NCBI GenBank assembly: GCA_964496245.1
Contig: CAZBZG010000056.1
Location: 1-20,354, forward strand
From: CAZBZG01 sp964496245
GTDB lineage: Bacteria > Planctomycetota > SZUA-567
Direction: 5' to 3'
Length of the DNA: 20,354 nucleotides
The notes below the pieces were generated by a model. The model had not been told where the DNA came from. It saw only the letters and a list, made by a program, of their open reading frames with translations, and did not search any database. The translations under genes and the position numbers were made by a program. Below are positions 5,836 to 13,069 of this stretch, in pieces. Within the stretch, counting starts at the first letter, position 1. Each line of letters opens with the position of its first letter.

Positions 5836-7242
5836 TTACAGCAGCTGCGCAGGCGCTTCGAGGAGGTCCTTGACGCACGCGTTGAAGCGCGCGGCGAGCA
5901 CGCCGTCGATGGTGCGGTGGTCGCTGGAGAGGGTGATCTTCATGAGGGGCCGGATCACGACGTCCTTGTCGCGCACGCACGGCGTATCCGTGGTCTTGCC
6001 CACGGCGAGGATGGCGGACTCGCCGGGGTTGATGATGGCCGTGAACTGGTCGACCTCGAAGCTGCCCAGGTTGCTGAGCGTAAACACGCCGCCCGTGTAG
6101 TCGTCGGTGGTGAGCTTGTTCGACCGCGATTTGTTGATGAGCGAGCGCGTGTCTTCGGCGATCGTAGCGAGCGGCTTGCGGTCCGCGTCGCGCACGACCG
6201 GCACGACCAGACCCTCTTCGCCCACGGCCACGGCGAACCCCACGTGCATGCGGTCGCGGGGCACGTAGCCTTCCGACGAGTAGATGCTGGCCACGCGCGG
6301 AAACCGGCGCAGGGCCACGCCGCAGGCCTTGATCAGGAGGTCGTTCAGGGAGAAGCGGATCTTGTCCTTCTTGCACTGGCGCCGGAAGTCCAGGGGGGCA
6401 GTCATGTCCACGACCGTGGTCAGGAAGAAGTGGGGCGCGGTGCGCGTGCTCTGGGCCATGCGCTTGGCGATGACCGCGCGCATGGACCCCAGGGGCGCGG
6501 GCACGCCGCCCGAAAGCGCGGGCGCGGCCGCGGCCTGCTCCTTGGTCACGCGCTCGCCGCCGTTTCCGAGAAAGACGCGCAAATCCACGTTGCGCTCGAG
6601 GCAGATCTTGCGCGCCATGGGCGTGAATGTGAGGGACGCGATCTCCTCCTGGTAGGCCTCCACGTCGCGTTCGCGCACGCGGGCGTTGGGGCCGGTGCCG
6701 TCGACCGCGAGAATCGGGATGCCGAGCGCGCGCGCGCGTGCGCGTGCGCGGGGCGTGGCCGCCTTGCGGCCGGGCGCGATCAGGCCCTGTTCGAGCGCGA
6801 CCGGTTCTTCGACCGGGGCGGCCGCGGGAGCGGTGGCTGGCCCGGGTGCGGAGGCGGGCGCCCGGCCGGACGCGGGCGCTTTCGCCGCTGGAGCAGACGA
6901 GTGGGCCTGCGTCGGGCCCTCGGCCTTGGGCTCGGGTTTGGGTTTGGGTTTGGGTTTGGGTTTGGCCACGCCGCGCTTGAGCGTCTCGGGTGGAATCTCC
7001 TCGTCGGGGTCGGCCACCACGGCGATCAAGTCGTTTACCGGCACGACCTCGCCTTCCTTGGCGAGAATGTGGCGCAGGGTCCCCTTGGCGTAGCTCTCCA
7101 CCTCGAGCGTGGCCTTGTCCGTGGTGATCTCGCAGAGCACGTCGCCCTTGCCCACGGAATCGCCTTCCTGCACGCGCCACGAGGCGATGGTCGCCTCTTC
7201 CATGGTCTGGCCGAGCTTGGGGAGCAAGACTTTCTGAATCAT
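5836..7242 (-). CDS. pdhC: Dihydrolipoamide acetyltransferase, E2 of pyruvate dehydrogenase
   Basis: The product is 468 residues. It is the core of a 2-oxoacid dehydrogenase complex and transfers the acyl group from E1 through a swinging lipoyl arm to CoA. Domains in order: one lipoyl domain (1-80) with the lipoylated lysine K43 in TTDKATLEV; a Lys-Pro repeat (94-105) and Ala/Pro-rich linker to about 150; a peripheral-subunit-binding domain (160-198, ATPRARARA to RVRERDVEAY); a second, degenerate copy of that domain (205-237, FTPMARKICLERNVDLRVF); and the catalytic domain (250-468) with the DHRTIDG motif (441-447) holding the active His. It starts at the ATG at 7242 and ends the PDH gene run. 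E1 genes are just upstream, separated only by the sulfatase-fold gene. The E1 pair is of the alpha/beta type, so pyruvate is the likely but not proven substrate. The E3 gene is not in the window. Confidence 0.95.
   Translation of the reverse strand: MIQKVLLPKLGQTMEEATIASWRVQEGDSVGKGDVLCEITTDKATLEVESYAKGTLRHILAKEGEVVPVNDLIAVVADPDEEIPPETLKRGVAKPKPKPKPKPEPKAEGPTQAHSSAPAAKAPASGRAPASAPGPATAPAAAPVEEPVALEQGLIAPGRKAATPRARARARALGIPILAVDGTGPNARVRERDVEAYQEEIASLTFTPMARKICLERNVDLRVFLGNGGERVTKEQAAAAPALSGGVPAPLGSMRAVIAKRMAQSTRTAPHFFLTTVVDMTAPLDFRRQCKKDKIRFSLNDLLIKACGVALRRFPRVASIYSSEGYVPRDRMHVGFAVAVGEEGLVVPVVRDADRKPLATIAEDTRSLINKSRSNKLTTDDYTGGVFTLSNLGSFEVDQFTAIINPGESAILAVGKTTDTPCVRDKDVVIRPLMKITLSSDHRTIDGVLAARFNACVKDLLEAPAQLL
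6934..6963. repeat. In-frame (GGGTTT)5 hexanucleotide repeat
   Basis: Five perfect copies of GGGTTT on the plus strand encode the Lys-Pro repeats of the E2 linker (AAA-CCC codons on the minus strand). AAA is otherwise rare in this GC-rich gene set, where AAG dominates, so the tract looks like a recent slippage expansion. Its 6-nt unit keeps the reading frame whatever the copy number. Confidence 0.85.
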
Positions 7243-7287
7243 GGGACCGGACTCCTCGCTACAAGTTCACTGCGGCGGCGCGCCGCA

Positions 7288-8727
7288 TCATTTCCCCAGA
7301 TACACCCGGTTGAAGTACTGCGTGTACGCTGCGGGCGCGGGCCAGCCGTCGAACAGGCGGCAGCGGGCGGGGAAGGGTTTGTCGCCCCGGCTGCGCAACC
7401 AGCGCATGAGCTGCGGGTCGGCCCCGCGGCGATCGAGTTCGGCCAGGCCTGCCTTGTGGAGGCGCTCGACCACGTCGGCGTGGTCGGCCTGGACCTCGTC
7501 GAGCGATCCCAGGCGCGTGAGAATCGAGTCCTCGGGCTTGATCGCAGCCTGCAGGTACCACTCCGCGTCAAAGACCGTGAAGAGGATGCCCTGGTTCTGC
7601 CAGGCAGCGGCTGCTGTGCTCGCGAGCGCGACCTCGCGGGGCTCGGCTTGGTCCCGTGCGAGCGCGAGCGCATCGCGGCAGTCGAGCGCGGCCGGGCGGG
7701 GCACATCCGCGAGGCTGAGGATGGTGGCGAAGATGTCCTGGGGCTGGACGAGGGCCTGGCTGCGGCCCGTGGGGCCGCCGGGCACGCGTACGAGCAGGGG
7801 CACGTGCGCCTCCTGCTGGCGGACGGGCACGCCCTTGCCGAACCGCCCGCGTTCGCCCACGTTGGTGCCGTGGTCGGCTGTGAAGATGACGGCCGTATGC
7901 TTTGCGAGGCCGGTGCTTTCGAGCGCGTCCAGCGCCTTGCCGATCTCGCGGTCCACCAGGCTGACCTTGGCTGCATAGTGCGCGGCCACGCGCTTGCGGC
8001 CGGCCTCGGGCAGGTTTTCGTGGTTGCGCAGGCCGAAGAAGCGCGGGTCGATGCGCCCGTCGTAGCCCTCGGTCCGGTCGTACTTGCAGACCAGGTCGGC
8101 CGGCGCGTCCCAGGGCTCGTGCGGGTCGAAGCAGTCGACCCAGAGGAAGAAGTTGTCGCGCGACTTGTTATCCTGGAAGAAGTCCGCGACCGTGGAGAAG
8201 AGCCTGGCGCAGTTCCAGTCTTCGGCCGTCTTGCGCTTGCGGTTGGCGCGGACGTACGTGGGGAGGTTGCCCCAGTGGGACTTCTCCTCGGGCGCAAGCC
8301 CGTCGCAGAGCGGATCGCGGCACCAGTTCTCGGGCCAGTGCGTGGCGTCGTCGATCCACGGCCGGTCGACCTCGGCCCCGCGCACGAAGGTCCAGGCGTG
8401 GAAAGGCCAGTCGAAGTTGTGCCCGCCGTTCACCAGGTGCGGGGTGTCGTGGATGAGCTGGGTGCAAAAGCCTGCGTCGGCCAGCATGCGCGGTGCGGTC
8501 GGCCAGTCGAACGGCAGCGGCATCCACGTGTGGAACGGGCTTCCGTACTTGCCGGTCAGCACGTCGGTGCGGTGCGGGATGGTGGGAAAGCTCGCGCTGA
8601 AGGCGCGGTCGAAGAGCATGGATCCCTCGGCCAGCCGGTCGAGGTTGGGCGTCTCGATCCAGTCGTTGCCGTGTGCGCCGATGTAGTCGTAGCGGAGCGT
8701 GTCGATGACGAAGAGGACGATGTTCAT
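7288..8727 (-). CDS. Sulfatase-fold (alkaline phosphatase superfamily) hydrolase, Thr at nucleophile site
   Basis: The product is 479 residues, normal for a sulfatase. Metal-binding signatures are intact: D9 and D13 in VIDTLRYD, FDPHEPWD near 201-207, and D285/H286 in FTADHGTN. The active-site segment, usually C/S-x-P-x-R leading to LTG, reads T49-I-P51-H-R53 followed by TDVLTG. The residue normally converted to formylglycine is therefore Thr. Within this superfamily, nucleotide pyrophosphatase/phosphodiesterases and phosphopentomutases use Thr directly, so a phosphodiester or phosphonate substrate is possible and classical sulfatase activity is doubtful. There is no signal peptide, unlike most exported sulfatases. 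The start ATG at 8727 lies 3 nt after the E1-beta stop, and GGAG falls inside the E1-beta end, so translation is likely coupled. It sits within the PDH operon for no evident reason. Confidence 0.9.
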   Translation of the reverse strand: MNIVLFVIDTLRYDYIGAHGNDWIETPNLDRLAEGSMLFDRAFSASFPTIPHRTDVLTGKYGSPFHTWMPLPFDWPTAPRMLADAGFCTQLIHDTPHLVNGGHNFDWPFHAWTFVRGAEVDRPWIDDATHWPENWCRDPLCDGLAPEEKSHWGNLPTYVRANRKRKTAEDWNCARLFSTVADFFQDNKSRDNFFLWVDCFDPHEPWDAPADLVCKYDRTEGYDGRIDPRFFGLRNHENLPEAGRKRVAAHYAAKVSLVDREIGKALDALESTGLAKHTAVIFTADHGTNVGERGRFGKGVPVRQQEAHVPLLVRVPGGPTGRSQALVQPQDIFATILSLADVPRPAALDCRDALALARDQAEPREVALASTAAAAWQNQGILFTVFDAEWYLQAAIKPEDSILTRLGSLDEVQADHADVVERLHKAGLAELDRRGADPQLMRWLRSRGDKPFPARCRLFDGWPAPAAYTQYFNRVYLGK

Positions 8728-8730
8728 GGG

Positions 8731-9708
8731 TCAGTACTCCAGTGTCTGCTTGACCTGGGCCGCGATCTTCTCGGGCGTGGGCACGCACGCGTCTTCGAGC
8801 GTCGGGGCCATGGGGATGGGCGCATCCGCGCCGCACACGCGCGCGGGCGGGGCGTCCAGGAAGTCGAAACCGTGTTCGTTGATGCGCATGGCGATCTCGC
8901 ACACGAAGTTGGTGTTGTTGTAGCCTTCGCTCACGAGCACCACGCGGCCGGTCTTCTGCACGGAGTGCAGGATGCAGGGCATGTCCAGCGGCTTGAGGCT
9001 GCGGATGTCGATTACCTCGGCCTCGATCCCGTCTTCGGCAAGCGCCGCGGCCGCAGCCTCGCAGTGGAGCGCGCACCGGCTGTAGCTCACCAAGGTGACA
9101 TCCGTGCCCTGGCGGCGCACCACGGCCTCGCCCAGCGGAACGTGATAGTCTTCGTCGGGCACCTCGCCCTCGGTCTTGTAGAGCATCTTGTGCTCGATGA
9201 AGAGCACGGGGTTGTCGTCGCGGATGGCGCTCTTGAGCAGCCCCTTCACGTCGTAGGGCGTGGCGGGCGCGACCACGAGCACGCCGGGCGCATGCGTGAA
9301 CCAGGCCTCCAGGCTCTGGGAGTGCTGGGCGGCGATGCACCGGCCGGTGCCGCCTTCGGTGCGCAGCACCATGGGCACCGTGGTCTTGCCGCCGAACATG
9401 TAGCGGTTCTTGGCTGCCTGGTTGACGAACTGGTCGGTGGCGAGCGTCATGAAGTCGAAGTACATGATCTCGGCCACGGGCCGCCAGCCGCACATGGCCG
9501 CGCCGCAGGCGGCGCCGGGGATGGCCTCTTCGCTGATGGCCGTGTCGCGTACGCGTTCGGGGCCGAATTCGTCGTACAGGTCGCGCGTGGCGCCGTAGGC
9601 GCCGCCGTAGATGCCGATGTCCTCGCCCATGAGGATCACCTTGTCGTCGCGGAGCATCTCCTCGCGCAGCGCGTCGCGCACGGCCTGCCAGTAGGGTATC
9701 GCGGGCAT
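8731..9708 (-). CDS. pdhB: Pyruvate dehydrogenase E1 component, beta subunit
   Basis: The product is 325 residues, the standard length for the transketolase-like beta subunit. With E1-alpha it binds thiamine diphosphate, decarboxylates the 2-oxoacid and acylates the E2 lipoyl group. Seen: GEDIGIYGGAYGATRDL (28-44) and SEEAIPGAACGAAM (59-72), which holds the Glu (E60) that activates the cofactor, MYFDFMTLATDQFVNQAAK, the C-terminal domain with DIRSLKPLDM, and an SEGYNNTNF motif. The start ATG at 9708 has GAAGGAG eight bases upstream. The two-TM protein gene precedes it (31 nt gap) and the sulfatase-fold gene follows by 3 nt. Pyruvate is most likely, though acetoin or branched-chain 2-oxoacids cannot be excluded by sequence alone. 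Confidence 0.95.
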   Translation of the reverse strand: MPAIPYWQAVRDALREEMLRDDKVILMGEDIGIYGGAYGATRDLYDEFGPERVRDTAISEEAIPGAACGAAMCGWRPVAEIMYFDFMTLATDQFVNQAAKNRYMFGGKTTVPMVLRTEGGTGRCIAAQHSQSLEAWFTHAPGVLVVAPATPYDVKGLLKSAIRDDNPVLFIEHKMLYKTEGEVPDEDYHVPLGEAVVRRQGTDVTLVSYSRCALHCEAAAAALAEDGIEAEVIDIRSLKPLDMPCILHSVQKTGRVVLVSEGYNNTNFVCEIAMRINEHGFDFLDAPPARVCGADAPIPMAPTLEDACVPTPEKIAAQVKQTLEY

Positions 9709-9739
9709 GTCGGTTGTCTCCTTCGAGCGGTGGTGCGGG

Positions 9740-10000
9740 CTATTCGGCTGGTTGTTCGTCAGCCGGTTGTTCGTCAGCGGGGTCAGGTTCGGGGGCCTCT
9801 ACCAACTCGGTGGTCACGATCAGGCGCTTGGGTTGCTTCGGCGGTGGCGCCACGGGGATCATGAGATAGAGAACGGCGCCGGCCCCCAGCACGAGCAGCA
9901 GGAGCAGCAGGACCGCGATGCGGCTGCCGGCCACAATGGCCACGATCACGAGCACGACGACCAGCGCCGCGAGCGCGGCGAGACCCAGCATGGCGGACAT
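9740..10000 (-). CDS. Small two-TM membrane protein with acidic repeat tail
   Basis: The product is 86 residues, not recognised. Residues 4-24 and 27-50 are two nearly contiguous hydrophobic segments joined by a G-S-R turn, so both ends should face the same side of the inner membrane. The remainder is a soluble tail: a basic P-rich patch (PPPKQPKR, 52-59) and an acidic Pro-rich end with the PADEQ unit repeated twice. GAGGAG lies eight bases before the ATG at 10000. It sits exactly between E1-alpha and E1-beta (gaps of 30 and 31 nt), which are usually adjacent, so it is co-expressed with the complex. A membrane anchor for the complex is one inference; an unrelated insertion is another. Confidence 0.75.
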   Translation of the reverse strand: MSAMLGLAALAALVVVLVIVAIVAGSRIAVLLLLLLVLGAGAVLYLMIPVAPPPKQPKRLIVTTELVEAPEPDPADEQPADEQPAE

Positions 10001-10030
10001 GGGCGGTTCTCCTCGGTCAGCTGTAGCGCC

Positions 10031-11287
10031 TCAGCACCGCACGAGCCCCATCTCCCCCTGCGTCCAGCCGGCGTACACGTCCTCGTAGACCTCGGACGGG
10101 TCGGGGTAGGGCGATTCCTCGAGCGCGAATTGCTCGGCCTCCATCATCTCCCGGTCGACCTCGTCCTGGATCTCGTCCACGCGCTGCTTGGCCAGCGTCT
10201 TTTCCCCGGTCACCAAGCGCGTGAACTGTTCAATCGGGTCCTGGTCGTGCCAGAACTGCTCCTCCTCCTTGGTCCGGTACTTGCGGGGATCCGACCGCGA
10301 GTGGCCGCGGTAGCGGTAGCACTTGGCCTCGATCAGGGTCGGGCCTTCGCCCGCGCGCGCGCGCTCGACCGCGTCCGCTACGGCGCTGCGTACGTCGAGC
10401 ACGCGCATGCCGTCCACGATCACGCCCGGCATGTCGTAGCCGTCCGCGCGCAGGGCGATGTCGCGGATCGAGCAGGCCCGGTCCACGGACACGCTCATGC
10501 CGTAGAGGTTGTTCTCGCAGATGTAGACCACGGGCAGCTTCCAGGCGCCGGCCATGTTGAGGGATTCGTGGAAGACGCCGTTGTTGGATGCGCCGTCGCC
10601 GAAGAAGCAGAGGGTGACCTGTTGCTGGTCGTTCAGCTTGCAGGCGAGGCTTGCGCCCGTGCCCACCGGGATGTTGCCGCCTACGATCCCCGTGGCGCCG
10701 AGGTTGCCGGCTTCCACGTCTGCGATGTGCATGGACCCGCCCCGGCCGCGGCAGTAGCCGGTGGCCTTGCCGCAGAGCTCGGCGAGCATGGTTTTGATCA
10801 CCCCGCCCCGGGCCACGCAGTGGCCGTGGCCGCGGTGGGTGCTCGTGATGAAGTCGTCCGGTCCGATGCTGGCGCACGCGCCCACGGCCACGGCTTCGGA
10901 CCCGGCGTACACGTGGCTTGCGCCCTTGAGCACGTCGCGGGCCAAGAGCTCGAAGACCTTCTCCTCGAACGCCCGGATGCGCATCATGCTGCGCATGTAG
11001 TGCTCGGCGTCGTCGGGGGCCACGTCCGTCCAGTCGGTGGGCCACTGGGTCACGCCGCAGACGTTGCAGGGCAGTTCCTGGATGAAGTGCTTGCCCCGGC
11101 CCGCGGGCGTGTCGGACTTGCGCGGCACGACCCCGCAGGGCGCCATCCCTTCGGCCCGGCAGCTGCCGGCCCCGCGCCCCTGCGCCTTCTTCCGGCCCTT
11201 CTTTTTGGCCTTCTTTTTGGCCTTCTTGCCCTCCTTTTTCTGGGCGTTCTTCTTCTTCATCTTCTTCTTCGCCTTCTTCTTGGCCAT
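10031..11287 (-). CDS. pdhA: Pyruvate dehydrogenase E1 component, alpha subunit, with Lys-rich leader
   Basis: The product is 418 residues, against about 320-370 for the family. The ThDP-binding motif runs from GDG (230-232) to NN (259-260). Also seen are STHRGHGHCVARG (149-161), GRGGSMHI (181-188) and the active-site loop YRGHSRSDPRKYR (326-338). The catalytic protein begins at about residue 92. In front is an extra leader: residues 1-35 hold 21 lysines, like a histone H1 tail, followed by a stretch with C43, C51 and a CNVC pair (74-77). The start ATG at 11287 follows AAAGGAG at a long 12-nt spacing; the Met at codon 10 is an alternative but would still leave many lysines. A 6-bp TCCGGG/CCCGGA stem (11351-11367) lies in the 91-nt gap upstream. 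The enzyme call is secure; the leader's role is unknown. Confidence 0.93.
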   Translation of the reverse strand: MAKKKAKKKMKKKNAQKKEGKKAKKKAKKKGRKKAQGRGAGSCRAEGMAPCGVVPRKSDTPAGRGKHFIQELPCNVCGVTQWPTDWTDVAPDDAEHYMRSMMRIRAFEEKVFELLARDVLKGASHVYAGSEAVAVGACASIGPDDFITSTHRGHGHCVARGGVIKTMLAELCGKATGYCRGRGGSMHIADVEAGNLGATGIVGGNIPVGTGASLACKLNDQQQVTLCFFGDGASNNGVFHESLNMAGAWKLPVVYICENNLYGMSVSVDRACSIRDIALRADGYDMPGVIVDGMRVLDVRSAVADAVERARAGEGPTLIEAKCYRYRGHSRSDPRKYRTKEEEQFWHDQDPIEQFTRLVTGEKTLAKQRVDEIQDEVDREMMEAEQFALEESPYPDPSEVYEDVYAGWTQGEMGLVRC

Positions 11288-11378
11288 GGTGGATCGGACT
11301 CCTTTGTGTTGCGGCGCGCGATCGTATGGGCTGACTGGAGCGGGCGGGAATCCGGGCGTGCCCCGGACGTCGTCCACT

Positions 11379-12251
11379 TCACGTGCCGGCCGTCTCTTTC
11401 GAATAGGCCTGGAACGCTGCGGGCACGCGCTCCAGGATGTCGCCAGCGATCACCCCGTGCTCGCCAAGATCCTCGGCTGCGAGGTCGCCGGCCTTGCCGT
11501 GGAGATACACGCCCAGGCGCGCTGCGTCAAACGCTGCGAGTCCCTGGGCCACGAGCGCGGCCAGCATGCCGGCGAGCACGTCGCCCGCCCCGGCCGTGGC
11601 CATGCCCGGATTGCCGCTCGGGTTGATCCAGACCTCCTTGCCGTCCGTGACCACGGTGTTCGCGCCCTTGAGCACGACCACGGTGCCCGCAGTCTCGGCG
11701 TACTTCTTGGCGAATCCCTCGCGATCGGCCTGGACCTTGTCCACGGTCTTGTTGACGAGCCGGGCCATCTCCCCGGGGTGCGGGGTGATGATGCTCGCGG
11801 CCTTGCGTTTGCGCAGCAGCTTCCAGTCCGTGTCCAGAGCCGTCAGCCCACCGGCGTCGAGCACGAGCGGCGCGTGCAGCTCGGGTACGACCAGGCGGAT
11901 GAGTTCGCCTGTCTCGCCGGCCACGGGCAGGCCGGGTCCCAGCACCATGGCGTTCACCTCGTGGGCGGCTTCGGTCAGGTACTCGCGCGAAGCCACGGAC
12001 GGCGCCTGGCCCTGGGTTTCGGGGACGGGCAGCGTCATCACTTCGAGGGCCATGAGTTCGGCGATCATGTTGAGGCTCTTGGGCACGGCCCAGGTCACGA
12101 GTCCGGCGCCGCTGCGGAGCGCCGCCAGGCTCGCCATGGCGCCCGCACCGGTCATGCCGGTGGACCCGGCCACCACGAGTACCCGTCCGCAGTCGCCCTT
12201 GTGCGCGTCCGTGCTGCGTCCCGGAAGAGGGGGGAGAGATGCATCGGCCAT
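11379..12251 (-). CDS. nnrD: ADP-dependent NAD(P)H-hydrate dehydratase
   Basis: The product is 290 residues, a ribokinase-like enzyme that repairs damaged NAD(P)HX hydrates by ADP- (or ATP-) driven dehydration. Seen: a KGDCGRVLVVAGS start (18-30), NAMVLGPGL (100-108), the IITPHPGEMARL motif (154-165) and the GMATAGAGDVLAGMLA signature (216-231) with the catalytic Asp of G-A-G-D. The N-terminal epimerase domain (NnrE) found fused in many bacteria is absent, so epimerase activity must be encoded elsewhere or be spontaneous. The ATG at 12251 has AGGAG seven bases upstream. It is 23 nt downstream of larB in the same run, and a cytoplasmic enzyme. Confidence 0.93.
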   Translation of the reverse strand: MADASLPPLPGRSTDAHKGDCGRVLVVAGSTGMTGAGAMASLAALRSGAGLVTWAVPKSLNMIAELMALEVMTLPVPETQGQAPSVASREYLTEAAHEVNAMVLGPGLPVAGETGELIRLVVPELHAPLVLDAGGLTALDTDWKLLRKRKAASIITPHPGEMARLVNKTVDKVQADREGFAKKYAETAGTVVVLKGANTVVTDGKEVWINPSGNPGMATAGAGDVLAGMLAALVAQGLAAFDAARLGVYLHGKAGDLAAEDLGEHGVIAGDILERVPAAFQAYSKETAGT

Positions 12252-12274
12252 GAGGAGGCTCCTGCGGCAGGCGG

Positions 12275-13057
12275 TCAGGCTCCGGCATCCGGCCCCACAT
12301 GGGCCAGGGCGATGCGCGCGGCCACGTACCCGCCGCCAAACCCGTTGTCGATGTTTACCACAGATACGCCAGCAGCGCAAGAATTTAACATGCCGAGCAG
12401 GGCGGCGATCCCCTGGAAGCTCGCCCCGTAGCCCACGCTCGTGGGCACGGCCACGACCGGTGCGGCCACGAGACCGCCCACCACGCTCGGCAGCGCCCCC
12501 TCCATGCCGGCCACCACCACCAGCGCGGCAGCGGCCTGCAGTTGGTCCTGGTGGGCGAGCAGCCGGTGGAGGCCGGCCACGCCCACGTCGCAGACGAGCT
12601 CCACGCGGCAGCCCATGGCCGCGATCGTGACCCGGGCCTCCTCCGCTACGGGAAGATCCGAGGTGCCGGCCGCCACCACGAGCACGGTGCCGGTCCCATC
12701 CGCGGGTGGCGGCGGGGGGCCCACGACCACGGTCCGCGCAGTCGGGTTGTGATCGGCGTTCGGCCATTCGGACAGCACTGCCTGCGCGGTGGCCTCGGAC
12801 GCCCGCGTGATGAGCACCACGGGATTGCTCTGGAAGAGCGCGTGCGTGATCCGGACGACCTGCTCGGGGGTCTTTCCCTGAGCGAAGATCACCTCTGCGA
12901 ACCCGCAGCGCGCCGTGCGGTCGTGGTCCACGTGCGCGAAGCCCAGGTCTTCCACCGACCGATTCGCCAGGGCCTGCTCGGCCTGGCTGGCCGCTTCCTT
13001 CGGGCTCATCCGGCCGGCTGCCACGGCGTCGAACAGGAACTTGAGTTGCTTGTCCAT
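12275..13057 (-). CDS. larB: LarB, pyridinium-3,5-biscarboxylate mononucleotide synthase
   Basis: The product is 260 residues. LarB carboxylates nicotinic acid adenine dinucleotide and releases AMP, the first step to the nickel-pincer cofactor of lactate racemase. Hallmarks in order: DHDRTARCGFAEVIFAQGKT (45-63), VLITRAS (81-87), AAGTSDLPVAEEA (129-141), DVGVAGLHRLL (157-167), VAGMEGALPSVVGG (182-195), VPTSVGYGASFQG (204-216) and MLNSCAAG (223-230). C227 is at the position of the Cys that forms the substrate adduct in studied LarB, and the fold is that of PurE-type AIR carboxylases. GAAGGAG sits seven bases before the ATG at 13057. tsaD ends 12 nt upstream, so the two are in one operon. LarC, LarE and LarA are not in the window, so cofactor synthesis must be completed elsewhere or LarB has another role. 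Confidence 0.95.
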   Translation of the reverse strand: MDKQLKFLFDAVAAGRMSPKEAASQAEQALANRSVEDLGFAHVDHDRTARCGFAEVIFAQGKTPEQVVRITHALFQSNPVVLITRASEATAQAVLSEWPNADHNPTARTVVVGPPPPPADGTGTVLVVAAGTSDLPVAEEARVTIAAMGCRVELVCDVGVAGLHRLLAHQDQLQAAAALVVVAGMEGALPSVVGGLVAAPVVAVPTSVGYGASFQGIAALLGMLNSCAAGVSVVNIDNGFGGGYVAARIALAHVGPDAGA

Positions 13058-13069
13058 GCGGGCTCTCCT

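Noticed and set aside
2954..9864. Very long plus-strand open frames (2954-5146 and 5737-9864)
   Set aside because: They lie antisense to the FapA, E2, sulfatase-fold and E1-beta genes. Their products are low-complexity Arg/Gly/His/Ala-rich text with no motif. High GC removes stops from the opposite strand.
11351..11367. Terminator between nnrD and E1-alpha
   Set aside because: A 6-bp TCCGGG/CCCGGA stem is present, but no U-tract follows, and an equal stem occurs at 19265-19281 in an unrelated context. It may be a processing hairpin.
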